Assembly (NCBI GenBank): GCA_020055645.1
Contig: CM034548.1
Location: 37,874,296-37,938,295, forward strand
DNA length: 64,000 nt
DNA from: Tomocerus qinae
Taxonomy: Eukaryota; Arthropoda; Collembola; Entomobryomorpha; Tomoceridae
Reading direction: 5' to 3'
Below the pieces are notes generated by a model. It saw nothing but the letters and a program-made list of their open reading frames with translations. It had not been told where the DNA came from and searched no databases. Positions 1 through 12,600 of this stretch are shown one piece after another. The number at the start of each line of letters is the position of its first letter. Position 1 is the stretch's first letter. The translations under genes and the position numbers were made by a program.

Positions 1-349
1 TTTATTGGGTGAAATAATTTGAAAAGAAAATTCTAGGCAGTATTAGCTCTCATTTTCAATACCAACCCAACAATGCTTTTCAAAGGGGTTAAGGTGGCTT
101 TGACTTGAGGCTGGAACTTACTTTAGCTTTGTTTTGGCATATTTTCGCCTTGAAATGCAAATTGTAAAGTAATGAGTGTCTCCATATTTTGCACATACGG
201 TATGCTTGGAGAGAAAGAATTTTAGAGTTCCGCATTCGTGTCACTTTTGTTTTTTATTAGTTTTTTGTTCCTTGATATTTTATGGCGTCTATTTGAAGGT
301 GAAAAGGAGAGACGATGGCGCATTTGCTACTTTGGCAGCATCGTTAACC

Positions 350-2067
350 ATGGACTCTCTTTTGAACTTCGGTAAGCCGTTCAGTGACGAGGAAATCTCG
401 ACTACATTTCAAGATATCCTGGGATCAGATCCAGGAGCTGGATTGTCATTTAGTGGATTGGGATTGCCTCCTGGCGTGACTACATTCGCAGCTATTCCGA
501 AAGGATTTCCAAACTTTACGCCCGCACCCCCTCCACCTGGACCGGACGAGATGTTGGTGTGCATGAAGTGCAAGTAAGTCATGATTTTACTTATTCAGTT
601 GTAAATGGAATTTAATTCCAATAATCTTAAATGAATATTATTTTACAAAGAAGTGTTAACATAAGCTAATGAATGTTACAGGAGAGATGGTTCTGTGCGA
701 CCACTGATTGAGTGCAATGATTGCAAGAAACGGTACCATTTGAGTTGCCATCGCCCTGCTGTTACCGATGTGGAGTTGACGGATCCTATGGGAATCTGGC
801 TCTGTGCTGAGTGCTCCTTGGCAAAGAAGATCGCTGCTGTAAGTTTATATACACTGTATTTAATGTGAAACTTATCGTAGAGGTATTCTGATGTACTTTT
901 GCTCCCCAGCCTCTCCCCAAGAGTGAGGAGAAGGAATCCTTGAAGATGACCTTCTGCAAGTACACTTCAGGGGTGCCATTGAAAAATGAAAAGGAGATCT
1001 GGAGGACCCAGAGGCGTGAACCGCTGAAATCTCCGGAAGAGCTGTTTCCATCTTTGATGTCTGCTGCGGCTGCTATTGAGCCTATGGCTTTTCAAAAGAA
1101 GCCTACCGATACGATTCGGCTTGACCGTCGGAAAACAACTGCAACTGGTCAACCTGCTGGACTTGCTGCATGGGCAGCCAAATGTAAAGCTGCAAAAATG
1201 GCAAAAAAGGGTAAGTCAAAGCCCGCTGAAACTATTACACGGGCTCCAGACGAGTCGTCTGAAAACCCTTCACCGGATTCCACTGTTGACTCCTCCCCTG
1301 AAGATAACGAGGTGAAAGGTGAGTTAATATTTAGTTTTCTTTTTTCTAATTAATATTAAACGATGTTTACTAAGATGACAAAAATGTATTTCAGTGACCA
1401 AGGTGGTGATCAGAGGAAAACGATTCGACAAAAGGTTGGCAGATTTGCTGAGAGAAGCCAAACATGTCATCGGGGATTCTTTGCCTCAGTACGAGGGGAG
1501 GCGCACTCGCTCTCAAACTGCGATCTACACTCTCCACGCAGCATTTGTCAAAATTGAGCAATTGGAATATATTTACACTGGAGATGAGGACATGGAGATG
1601 CCCGAGCTACACTCTCAAGTTACACTTCCTGCTTTCATTCCAGATGTTCCAGGTATACATAAATGATACCTTTACTCTAACTATTTGAGCATGCATACTT
1701 TTTTTACGTATTATAGCAATTAGTATTTGTAAGGGCACTATAATTTAACTGTAATAATTTTGTTCATTTTTCAGCCAAGCGAAGCCGAATGGCTTCTCGG
1801 GGTGGATCTGCCAAGAAGCAGTTGAAGCTAACAATCAACTTGGCTAAGGAGAGGGTCTCCTACAAGGAAAAGGACGGAGAGCGCAAATTGAAGAAGCCAA
1901 AGAAGGGCAAAAGGAAGTCCGAGAAACGTTCTTCTCGACGCAAGGACAAGGAAAGAGTTTCTTGCATTCCCGTTCTGAAATACTTGGACAAGTCATCTGA
2001 CGAGGAGGATTTCGAGCCACCTCAACCATTGATGCGCATTCCTGGATTGACCTTATTGAGCGAGTAA
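350..2067 (+). CDS. INTS12: INTS12-like PHD-finger protein (Integrator complex subunit 12 homologue)
   Basis: Five exons: 350-573, 682-838, 910-1318, 1395-1652, 1775-2067; all introns are GT-AG and all junctions keep phase, giving 446 aa. A C4HC3 PHD finger is spelled by C71, C74, C86, C89, H94, C97, C116 and C119. The spacing and the VTDxEL-DP stretch before the W-x-C-x2-C end resemble the INTS12 PHD finger. A GLAAWAAK block near residue 211 resembles the conserved GLTGWAAFAAK block of INTS12 (family knowledge). INTS12 belongs to the nuclear Integrator complex, which cleaves snRNA 3' ends and attenuates transcription. The start at 350 has an ACCATGG context; an in-frame upstream ATG-less extension to 176 is less likely. 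Residues about 265-445, including a lysine/arginine-rich tract and an acidic SSDEEDFE patch, do not resemble vertebrate INTS12 and may be lineage-specific. Another PHD-finger family remains possible. Confidence 0.72.
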
Positions 2068-2092
2068 TTCCAGATGCCCAATCTTCCTTCGC

Positions 2093-2098
2093 AATAAA
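2093..2098 (+). terminator. Poly(A) signal of the INTS12-like gene
   Basis: Canonical AATAAA 26 bases after the stop codon, placed well for a short 3' UTR. Confidence 0.6.
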
Positions 2099-2742
2099 GA
2101 TTCATAAATCGACATCTGACCATGTAATGCTTGATTTCATCAGTAGGTACAAGAATTGAAAAATCTCAAATGGTTGAGTTATTTAAAGCGAATGGAAGTA
2201 ACCATAAAAACATCTGGGGGGAGGGGAGTTAGTGGATTCAAATCTAATTGTATGTAACTGTTCTGTACTGTGTTGACAGCTGTCCCCAAATCCCAATAGA
2301 TATTCCCCACTTTCCCCCTGTAAACATTGGCAATCCAATCCAACTTTAAAATATCCCTTGTACCGTTGTACCGTGACTCTCTTTCCATTAATTAGATGGA
2401 TTGTTATTTTTGATGTTCCTGCGATGTCTGATTGTGGTAAATGTTATCTCGTTAGTAAGTAAATTGGATCTGCGTGAACATAAGTATTGTAGTGTGTAGT
2501 CAGTATTACTTTTAATTTTAGTAGGAAAGTAGGCTGGCAATGAGGAAATCATGTATTTTCTAAGATACATACATGCAAAGATATTAAATGTAGATCTGTT
2601 GAGTTGCACGATGATCTGATCCATAGGTGAAAATTGCATACGCAATAAAATATCCTTCTCTGAAAAATATAGCGTGTGCACCTTCTACATGACTTTGTAT
2701 GTTTGATAAAACTAGGATTCAATCAGAAGGATAAATGGGCAA
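2099..2742. other. Intergenic stretch between INTS12-like gene and DIRS element
   Basis: No coding exon, RNA gene or clear repeat is visible. The short open frames here on the minus strand have no recognisable content. Confidence 0.5.
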
Positions 2743-2923
2743 TTAAACAATTAAACGAACACATGATGTTCGATTGTAATTCTATGAGGACGACTTATGG
2801 GAAGGGGTTATATTATATTACTAAGTAGTAGACCTCTACTTTCCGCGATAGACCACACTATTTCAAAGAAAGAAAAGACGCGCCATTGCGCTTCCAATAC
2901 AGCCTCTATCCACTCTAGAACGC
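2743..2923. repeat. Right inverted terminal repeat of the DIRS-like element, with 36-bp extension
   Basis: Positions 2779-2923 match the reverse complement of 6543-6687 almost throughout; differences are concentrated in the outer 30 bp. The outermost 36 bp (2743-2778) are absent from the left repeat, like the right-end extension of DIRS1. The outer block 2743-2812 is exactly complementary to 3001-3070 in the internal complementary region. Confidence 0.85.
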
Positions 2924-3000
2924 CATTAATTTCAAAGATGTTTGCATGAAAAAAGGGGTTGTATTTCTTTTAAAAAATACTTTTTGATGGGCAGGGTGGG

Positions 3001-3119
3001 TATAACCCCTTCCCATAAGTCGTCCTCATAGAATTACAATCGAACATCATGTGTTCGTTTAATTGTTTAATTCTATTTCGGACGACTTATGTTCGGGGTT
3101 ATATTATATTACTAAGTAG
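3001..3119. repeat. Internal complementary region (ICR) of the DIRS-like element
   Basis: Positions 3001-3070 are the reverse complement of the right terminus 2743-2812, and 3069-3119 copy the left terminus (reverse complement of about 6637-6687). The two ends are thus fused head to head. In the DIRS1 model the ICR templates completion of the termini and forms the circle junction. The end-specific differences (GAGGACGACTTATGGGAAG versus TTCGGACGACTTATGTTCG) are each reproduced in the correct half. Confidence 0.88.
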
Positions 3120-3239
3120 ATGTTCAAATAACATGCAAACAATATTACACGAGTTCCAAAAATGGTAGCATTATTGTATATTATTCTATGAATGTTATAC
3201 TTGACATGAGCTATACAGTAGAAAGTAACACCGATTGTG

Positions 3240-4219
3240 CAAAGTCAGTATTGTAGGCTATAGGCCGATTGTAGAACTTTGCGAACACCATTGAATTCGG
3301 TGTCCAACCGGCAGTCTTCCGAATGACGTTCAAATCTACGCCGTTTTCGACGCCGTAGATGTGGCGACATGGCGTGTGCTATGTGCTGAGAATATTGAAA
3401 TGTCAACTCCACATAAACCCAAAGCGTGCTTTATCCATCGAGAGATAGTTTGTGACGAAACAGCTTTATGTGGCTTCTTCAGACCTATTAACACATTTGA
3501 GACATTTCCTCTGATATTTTCTGTTCTCAACAGGTATTCTTGTAGGGTTGTGGCAACACAAAGTTCAGGATGGGACGTAAAACGTGGCAGGCAGAGGCAG
3601 GGCTGCGGTCTGCCAATGCCCGAGGTTTTGATTCGATCAGTAATCAAAATATCGATGCCATTTGGTGTTTCTTTAATGTTTTCTAATTTCATTAAGGCAA
3701 ATGACTGGACTCTATGGGCGGTAGCCAAAGCGAGTAATAAAGAAAGTTTATAAGAAAGCTTCTCTAAGGAAATTGTGTTCAGAGGATACCAAGCAGTAAT
3801 TTCCTTGATAACTACCGCTGGGTCCCACAAGGTTTGATACCGTGATTGTGGAGGCCTAATCTTAGAAGCCGCTTTTAACAATCTTTTTATTCGGAGATCT
3901 TCACCAAATGGTTGGTTATTTGTAGTTGGTAGAATAAGAGACAGCGCAGAGCGAGTTGTGTTTAAGGTAGCATAGCTACAACCACCATCTAATTTTTTCT
4001 TCAGAAAAGTGATGACATCTGAAAAGTCAGGATAAAAAACGAGTGGTTCTTTTCCACTGTTATACTCCACCAACCTTTTAGAGCTGAAGAGTACTGCTTT
4101 AGCGATGAACTTGACAAAGACTCGATCATTATTCTAGCACTATCGATAGGAACTTGTTTCCTTATAAATGCTTGTAGGATAACTTCACTGCCACCAGGGA
4201 AAGTTGGTCCGCTATTCAA
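3240..4219 (-). pseudogene. Broken tyrosine recombinase ORF of the DIRS-like element
   Basis: Three consecutive pieces in different frames. Piece 1 (4219 to about 4070) has the N-terminal SLSSSSLKQYSSALKGWW core-binding motif typical of DIRS recombinases. Piece 2 (4073-3336, 245 codons) carries the AHRVQ arginine box and the HSTRHVA box (HxxR). Piece 3 lies after a stop caused by a one-base slip in an A-run near 3350; in the shifted frame is the KFYNRP segment whose tyrosine codon (3273-3271) is the likely catalytic nucleophile. Functionally the enzyme would integrate the circular DNA copy. Two frameshifts make it inactive as it stands. Confidence 0.8.
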
Positions 4220-5055
4220 TGTCTTGTGCTAAATGGAGATAATAAAAGATCTTCACTTGATGAAAATATTAACCATCTGTCTTTTGCTAACTTAGCAAAA
4301 AGAGGATACCAATGCTGTGATGGCCACTAGGATGTGATGCCATTACGAACAGCTCCCCATCCGGAATGTGAGCATCCGTAAAAATTACCCATTGAAAACA
4401 GTCGTTTCTAATAGGGCCGATACCAAATTCCAATTCAAATCCTACTTAGATTGGCCACTTTATTTTATGACAGTGTCGAAATCGTTATCAGACTTTCGCA
4501 AAGCATCGCATTTTCTTTTCCAAAATTTTTAGTATACAATATACAAAAAGAAAAGGCATAGCGGACTGAAATAAGTTGGCCTATCAGTTGCGCAAAATCT
4601 CTTATTGTGCAACATGTGCTATTAATAAAACGTTCTACGTTCTTCGCAATCTCTTTCCTTTTTCCTGTGGTGATACTGATCTCGTAACATTTTGAATTAA
4701 TTACGTAAACGAGATATTAAAAAATAGGCATCTTGAAGGTCGGTAGTTGCCATATAGCCCTTCTCACTAGTTGCATTGCAGATGGAACATCTGTCAACTT
4801 AAAGTGAGGAGGGTCAATGAAATTATTAAGATTTTTTAGGTTTATTATAAACCTAGAGTTTCCGTTTTTCTTGGGAACAAGAAAGTAGTAAGAAATAATT
4901 TCATTGTTAGAAATAATTTCATTCATAGAGCATAATTCAATAGCCCCTTTTGAGAGAAGATCATTGATAGACGCTTGCATCTTCGTCGTTTCTGTAGGAC
5001 TTAATTCTGGCTCACCAGAGACATAAATTTGTTTAGGCTGACTGTTAACCGGCAC
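4220..5055 (-). pseudogene. Remnants of reverse transcriptase, RNase H and downstream region of the DIRS-like element
   Basis: From 5055 down, the frame shows a DIRS/Ty3-type RT N-terminus (LLSKGAIE, then FLVPKKNGNSRFIINLKNLN) to about 4740. A frame change there moves RT motif A (ATTDLQDAYF) to another frame at about 4740-4710, after which the RT ends abruptly; the YxDD catalytic block is not found. On the same strand near 4386-4340 a CSHSGWGAVRNG stretch resembles the RNase H segment of DIRS elements, followed by a WPSQHWYPLFAKLAK-type stretch that usually lies just before the recombinase. The interior therefore lost most of the RT palm and has several stops. Confidence 0.72.
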
Positions 5056-5122
5056 CCTGTACCCTTGTAACCGACCTAAAACTACTGGAGTAGCCTTCTT
5101 GGAATTATTACCTGATCTGAAG

Positions 5123-6277
5123 CTATTTGCGATAGCTTGTTTTCTTCTGCCCGCCGTACTGACGATAGGGTTTCGGCTGCGACGGGCGTTTGAAGTTTAA
5201 AGACTCCGAATTTGCTGTTGTGGATGTGCGAGGATTTTTCGATCCACTATTGTTGCTTGTTCTGGTGTTAGGTTTAGATTTCTCCTGTAAATCCAAAGCC
5301 GATTTTTCGATCTCTTTTGCTGTTTTAATACGTTGAGTAAGATCAGCTCCAAAGAGATACTCATCTACTAGCCCAGATTCCGCTGCTTTTCTCATACCTT
5401 GCTTTAAGCTTGGTAACAAAGCTGAACGTCGCTTAAAGGACAAATTGTGATGTAGGTCACAAAGTAAACGTCCTGAATCGCCCAAGGAGCGATAAATGTC
5501 TTTAAAATCTTTTTGATTTTGAAGGGCTAGCATTAAATTCAAACCAGAACCTAAAGCTGAAACCGCTATTGAGACTTGTGAATGAATTTGGGCCATTTGA
5601 TCATCCTTCTTCTTGGAATCGTTTTGAAGAAAGCCATCAAACTCTACGTTTAGCTTTGGTACGGAGAGAAATTTTGAGTTTTCCGGGACCGGATATTTCT
5701 TGGAAATATTTGCACGGTCATCGGCCATTAGGCCGTCCTCAACAATCGGTTTCCAACGAGATAAGATCTCGGAATGCAGCGGGGTGCCGTACTCTATTTT
5801 CTTCTCTGGAGCACTTCCCAATGATTCCAATATCTCGTCATCCACAGAGATATGTAGCTCCAGACTATCATTGTCGATAGCAGATTTGTCGGTAGCAGGA
5901 ACACCGTGTCGCGAAGCGATACTGTGTAATGACGAATCGTCAGATTCGGCACTGCTTGCTCTGTCTCTCGTCAAAGTACCCTTGTCCGTCTCGAAGAGAT
6001 GGACGGGCTTTGAATTCGACTCGACGAGTTGAATTCGTTTTTCGGTCTCCAGTTTTTCCAATCTACTGAGTATTTCCCTATAAATACCAGTGGATGAGGA
6101 TTCACTTCTTGAATAGGTTGACCGATGACGAGACCGACTTCGAGTAGGGCTCCTGCTGCGAGATCGTCGAGTAGAACGCGATGAGCGATCAGTTTCGGAA
6201 TGACGATCTCGATGACGACGGTTATGACTTCTTTCTTCATAATGACGATGTTTTCTATCTCGATGTCTTCCGCTCAT
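5123..6277 (-). CDS. gag: Gag-like ORF of the DIRS-like element
   Basis: Open for 384 codons from ATG at 6277 (MSGRHRDRKHRHYEERSH). The frame is open upstream to 6358, but 6277 is the better start. Residues 1-70 are an arginine/serine-rich basic tract, followed by a predicted coiled coil (YREILSRLEKLETEK), an acidic serine-rich linker, an alpha-helical middle (about 190-300) and a basic, serine/proline-rich C-terminus. This layout suits a nucleic-acid-binding structural protein in the gag position of a DIRS element; there is no zinc knuckle. It is the only intact frame of the element, and no frameshift or stop is seen. Confidence 0.7.
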   Translation of the reverse strand: MSGRHRDRKHRHYEERSHNRRHRDRHSETDRSSRSTRRSRSRSPTRSRSRHRSTYSRSESSSTGIYREILSRLEKLETEKRIQLVESNSKPVHLFETDKGTLTRDRASSAESDDSSLHSIASRHGVPATDKSAIDNDSLELHISVDDEILESLGSAPEKKIEYGTPLHSEILSRWKPIVEDGLMADDRANISKKYPVPENSKFLSVPKLNVEFDGFLQNDSKKKDDQMAQIHSQVSIAVSALGSGLNLMLALQNQKDFKDIYRSLGDSGRLLCDLHHNLSFKRRSALLPSLKQGMRKAAESGLVDEYLFGADLTQRIKTAKEIEKSALDLQEKSKPNTRTSNNSGSKNPRTSTTANSESLNFKRPSQPKPYRQYGGQKKTSYRK

Positions 6278-6542
6278 GTCTGTAGGGATTCTAATAAATG
6301 TCAATATTAATTCTGATGAATGACAAAATATCCTTACTACTACCACGTGTAATATCAATATTATTTACAAGAGTAAAGGATAATACAAATATCACATTTT
6401 CATACAATTGCAAATATTTATGAGAAAAACATACCACCCCACCGAATTTACCGATATATCTTCGTAAAAACTGAAAACTGAAGATTTTTCAGGAGGGATA
6501 ATTAGGCTGCGTGTGGTTGCTATCACACAAAGAGAAGTAATA

Positions 6543-6687
6543 GCGTTCTAGAGTGGATAGAGGCTGTATTGGAAGCGCAATGGCGCGTCTTTTCTTTCTT
6601 TGAAATAGTGTGGTCTATCGCGGAAAGTAGAGGTCTACTACTTAGTAATATAATATAACCCCGAACATAAGTCGTCCGAAATAGAAT
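6543..6687. repeat. Left inverted terminal repeat of the DIRS-like element
   Basis: 145 bp, inverted relative to 2779-2923. Near-identical inside; the outer part carries the left-specific TTC variants that are also found in the ICR. Confidence 0.85.
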
Positions 6688-9600
6688 CGCAGTTAACCGT
6701 GATAATGATAATATTGGGAATGAAGAAATTTCTGGTGCAAACTAAGTCTAATCAGTTTTCCTTTAATAAGCACTGCAAAATGTAAGGTATTGTAACATTC
6801 GTGCTAAATGGATAGTCCACGAAAGTAAGTAAAATGTGCAGCTTTATAGGAGAGAATGCTTTTCAAAACCATTAATTATCTTTTCTCCTTGAGATACAGA
6901 TATTTGGAACGTTTGTGATACATATTATATGGAAACTGATATATGATGCAGCTGAGAAGCTCGTTCTATAAGGTCATTAGAATCAAAGAGGTCGTATAGT
7001 TATAGTCTTAATACCCAAGTAGTTTTATTTCATTAGTTTCCCCATTAGAGAATTTGTATTAGTTACCATAACTCTAGAGGACAGATTTTATTAATTGTCT
7101 ATATCTCCATATCTCATCTGTTTAAAATATCCATAGCATAGAATTTTAATTCTAAAGTATTAATGGATTCTAACGTTACCATCGAAGAGCTCTAAATCAA
7201 ATCTCAGTTAGAATGTAGAGTAGTTATTAAAATGTATATTAGTAATTATAGATCTGTTAAGTATTTGTTAGATGCCGTCACACTAATGTTACCTGTAGCT
7301 CTAATTAATTTGTGTTTTGTTATATATTTTTATCTTCAGATCATTCAGTAAGCACAAAGAGTTTTTCCCACTGGGCAATACCAAACCTGCTAATTAAATA
7401 TAAAAATGCTATATTTATGTACATCATCACCAAGTAAGAGTTTCTCATAGTATTTTGCTAGATGCAAATTTTTCTGGCTGCGTCACACCTGTAATTACGC
7501 TACCAAGTTGCATCTGCCAAGAGATTCTAATCTTCTGTTTAGTTTGCTAGTCTAGTCGTAAGATTAAAATGTGCCAAAAAGCAAATTACTGATACTGCAA
7601 CACGCTGAGCACTGTACAAAGGAGTGAGGGATTTTTGCCCTAAATGTTGACAAGATGTGATGTAAAGGTGAAGGAAAATTTAATCTTGAGTGAAAACAAT
7701 TTATTCAGCATTTTTGTAGTGCACATGCTAAAAACCAAAAGTAATAACAACGGACTGAATGCAGTTTATAGGCTCTATATTCAGAAATTGTTTGCAGAAA
7801 TTTGAATTAAAAATCATTTTTACCTTTTTCATTTAATGTCTTCCTCCACCTATTCAAACAGACTTGACTTGCATACAAAGATGTATTTTTCAAACGTGAG
7901 AAACTCAGTTTCATACAAGACTAAATCTGAAAAGATATTCGAAAGTTTTGCGACGTGTTTAAAGTTTTATTACTACAGTTCTTTCTTTTCGGTGGAAAAG
8001 TTAAAGTTCCTTAATATTGATTAAGATGTTGACTTGTTTAACGTATTTTTGTTATAGCATGAAATTCAGTCTATTTGAAGAAAATATATTTTCAGTCTGT
8101 CGAATGTGTTTTATGTATATATGCAGGAAAAAATTCTAGTTATTTCTCAATAGGTGAATTGCGGCACAAGGTAATTTATTATTCTAAATATTATTTTGCT
8201 TGCCGGTTATTAACAGAAGGAAGCTATTTACCAGATTACCACCAACTCTAAATAATCCACATAAATATTGCATTTTTAAACAACACGATCGATCGAAAAG
8301 ATAAGCTACACGTGTAAAAGTAAAAAAGTTTGGTAAAAATGAAATTATTAGATCTACTGTAGTATATGTTCTAATGTCTAATATGTATTGTAACGCTCTT
8401 TATCCATTAAATAGATTGCTTCATGATGTCATTCTAAATGTATTTAGCGGTATGGATATAAATAAGTTAAATAAAAATTTAAGGATTTGATGTTTAAAAA
8501 AATTAAGATAAATGTCTGGTTGTAGCCAAGCTTTGCTTCCTAATTATTATGTGGTGTCTCTATATTATAACTTATGTATAATTTTGATTTGAATGACCGG
8601 TTCACCTAAAGAAGTTAGTCCTTCTCTCTGGGTGGCAATTACTATGGTAATTTTCTGACTGGACAATGACATCTTTCCATGGATCATGTCATAAGCCATA
8701 GCCAACAGGACTGAACATGTCATTCAGATAATTTTCTGAAATGTACTCTTTTATTAAACCTTTTGCTAATGATAAGTAACAATCTAAATGTATGTAGGTA
8801 GGATGTAATTGCTTAATTAACTCTAAATGGACACGTAGTATTAACCCCGGTTTAAAATAATAATTTGGATGTTAAGTTCTGTCATTTTAATAATGATGAT
8901 GGTTGATGGCTAATTGTAACTTCGTGGAAACTTAATCTTCTCTCTGTTAGATTAAATGTCTACACATTGTCTATGTACTTACTAATACTGTTACGGATAA
9001 TGAGAAATTGTAGGATGCTTTTCAAATGCTTTGATGTATTTAACAGTAATTTGTGTAGACATTAAGCTCTGTCGCTAAATATCAATAAGTAGTGTAAATT
9101 GTATCTTCGACAACCCATTGTAATCAATGGGAAAGGTAGCAACAGGAAAGACTAGATCAATGCCAATGGTTGTGTATTGTATGTACTACTAAATATACAG
9201 CATTGTCATCAAAGATCTGTAATCAGTAACTTATACTGTTACGTACTTACATACAACTAGGTGTGTACTGTATTCTGTATAGTGTGTAGTCAAGTAGAAT
9301 AAGATAATGAGGTGCTCTTAACATTTTGTCATCTCAAGTCAAGTAAACCCTGTCGTCCAACTCAAAAAAGAAACTGGAGCAAACATCATCAGTGATTTAA
9401 ATCTATAACATCATTCTGAAGCAAAACCATGAATTTTTAAAGGCAGGTTTACAGGGCTAAAAGTTGTCTCATTGATTGTCAATGTAGTGTATCTCTGCAG
9501 AATTGCAACAATTAATATTGAATGCTTACTATATAGCCGTGTAAACCTAATAGACATGTAGCTACCTAATAGTTATGCAACTATCATCCTAATTATATTA

Positions 9601-12600
9601 TATTTACTTTTAGAAATGAATCAATCTCTGTGTGCGACTATCTGTATTTACTAAACCAGCAAGCAATCATCAGTGTTTAAGGATAATCATATTAATAAAG
9701 TAAAATTCTAATTAGGTGAAATTAATCAATCAGTGTAATGCAGCTTTATGTGTATATCACCTAATATAAAACATTATTTAGGATTAACGGCTTTTTAATT
9801 GTAGAAATGCCAGCTTCTTGTTCCAAATTTTGTTTAATGCATAGAATAAAAAAAATTGGTTTAAAAAGGAAAAATTGATTTAATTGCAGAATCATTACGT
9901 GCATTTTATTGACTCATAATTACTATTCTTTCTTATCAATAATATTAACACATTATTTAACACGTTCTATATTTCTTTGTCTCTGGCGGATTGTGTCCTA
10001 TGCGTCCACTATCCTTGTAACCCAAGAGATATACCTGTATTCACGCAACTCTCATTTAAACAATTTTTCATAGAAATAGGAAATAAATATTCAATTGAAG
10101 TCTGACCTGAAGATGTCTTAATTGCGAACAACAAAAAAGTCCACAAGTTTCATTTAATTGCATATTATGCTTATAATATATTTACTTACAATTAAAATTG
10201 TTGTCTTAATTCTTTGCAGAAATTAAAAGGCAACTAATCACTTCTTGTATGCATATAGTGTCTTCTAACAATTCATGTGTGATTTACGAAGACAATGTGA
10301 GATTATTAATAATAACAATTAACACATTTGTAACCCACATCATGTCGGTTTACGTAACAACCGAGCTCCGTCGCATTAATTGATAAATTTATGTCTTATA
10401 TGAATGTTGTGCCAATTTAAGTAACTATCATAAATAATATCAAAACAAATACGAACACACAAAAGGTAGCAATGGTACCATTGCAGTTCTATACACAATT
10501 AATACAATCGATTTATCACTAATATTTTGTTACATTATTATTTGACATTGAAATACATACACAGACAGATGTACAATTTTAGATTTACACTAGTATCTAT
10601 TTTACAAATAACCAACAGATTTGTTTCCTAGTGAAACAAATAAGATAATCAATGATTTTTACCTATAAGGTACATTTAATTCTAAATTATAGATGACTAA
10701 TAATTACATTCACTATACGTTATGATTTACTTAAGTTTTAATCTTGCTAATTCAATAGTAAATATTACCTATATTTACACCTTATAATTAACCAGTAACC
10801 ATTGTCAGACAGTACAGTGTAGGAAGTAAGGAACATTGTGACATGCGACGAAAGATACTTAAAATTTATTGCATTTGCCAGACTTAATACTAATTTATTC
10901 AAAGTTTGTGTTTCCTGTAATAAATAAGTTAGCGCATTAAGATGCCTACTAAGAGGACTTATACTATTAGGTACTTATAAACGCATGTACTAATTAAGAT
11001 AGGGCATTACAGCCTTGGTTATTTGGTTTCCGACGAACCATAAGAAAATGCGTGATATCCTGATATCTTGTATTGCTATTGCTTATATATTTTCATATGT
11101 ATGTAAAGTGTACTTCATAATTCAGTTTGTATATTTTATCGTCAGAAATCGAGACGAGAATATTTAGTTATTTACACGTACTTACAAACACTGGCATGAA
11201 TTCATCTCTTGACAACAACGTTTACTAATTAACAGTACATATCGTAATGTTATAATAAATAAACTTTTTAAAGAGTTGCCGTACAACTCAACAACACTGT
11301 AAAATTTATATTCGTACATTCCAATACGATTGACATGACAACCTAGTAGATGAGATGGACGTCCTTAAGTTTTCCTTACCATACTTAATTAACAAGTCTT
11401 TATACCGCATACCGGAGCAAAAAATTGCATACTAAGTAGTTACTTATGTGTACTGTGTCACCAATTAATACCGATAGTTTAATTTTACACTGCAAACTAC
11501 AATACTGTAGAACGTCGTACTCTATTAATTTTATGTAAATGAGATTAACAATTGATATGATAAGTCTATTGAGCGTGCACTAAATATCTATACTTAACCT
11601 ACGAACTACAAGTGTAAAAATTATTATTAGACTAGTTTCTAGTACAATGTACAGAATCCTACATTATAAATTAAAGTTTTAATATGCTTGATATTATAAT
11701 AGGAAACCTAGTATACCATTATTGGGGCCGAGTTTCAGAAAACATTGTGTAAAAAACATTTACGGGGATAAATGCCTTAAAACTTCATACACTGCTAAAG
11801 TTTGATTTTACTACAACTTATTAATAGTTAACTAAACAAGGGTTATGACTTACGGGATTCTGCTAACACAATAAATAATTTACAAAATTATCATAGAACA
11901 GTTGTGCTTGACATTGAGTTTAATGTTGGCAGGTTAAATTTTTCAATGTCGCCAAATTATCAACTAAATATTGGATACAATTATGTAGATTCTGTGCTAT
12001 CTCTTTAGTTTTAACTGTCATTAATTACAATAATGACATATTATAGCTGCTGTTCTTAAATTACTAAATGCTCTTTGTTCTGTGCTGTCCACTGAATTTT
12101 ACACAGACTAGACTACTATTATAGTAGTACATATACATCTTCCGTAAGGGCTAGAATATTAAATTTAATGACCAGTGGTAGCTCGGACAAATATTATATC
12201 AAACATTATACTCATTAGAAATTAGTTAGAAAAAGATAGAAATACTGGCATATCATAGTGTTAGTTTTGATATTGCTAATAAATGCATTCCGTCCATCGA
12301 TAATACAGAGATAAGTTCAATTTCAATATTTAAAGCCTGCGTACTTACATAATTAACACTTTTAATTATTAGTTTCTTAAACAGTTGATGTACCATAAGG
12401 TGTAGGCAGGTTATATACAATTTCATCCAGTACAGTTAAGGGTATATTTTAATAGGTACTAGTAGCCATTGCTATATCTTGATTGTGTGTTTATAATAGT
12501 TTTTCTAGTTTTCTAAGGCGGAATGTTACGTAACGGAAAAACTCCGAATTATAACGCTGATACACAGTAATGTATAATTACAATATCATAGGAATATAAT

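Larger units (their letters stand above)
2743..6687 (-). mobile_element. DIRS-like tyrosine-recombinase retrotransposon, internally decayed
   Basis: The element reads on the minus strand from its left terminus at 6687 to its right terminus at 2743. Its order is left inverted repeat (6687-6543), gag (6277-5123), RT and RNase H remnants (5055-4220), tyrosine recombinase (4219-about 3250), internal complementary region (3119-3001) and right inverted repeat (2923-2743). Inverted rather than direct terminal repeats, plus an internal region joining complements of both ends, define the DIRS1 group and separate it from PAT and Ngaro elements. No target-site duplication is seen, as expected for integration by a tyrosine recombinase. 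At 3.9 kb it is shorter than the usual 5-6 kb, because most of the RT is gone. It cannot be autonomous, but gag and all the terminal cis sequences remain. Confidence 0.88.
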
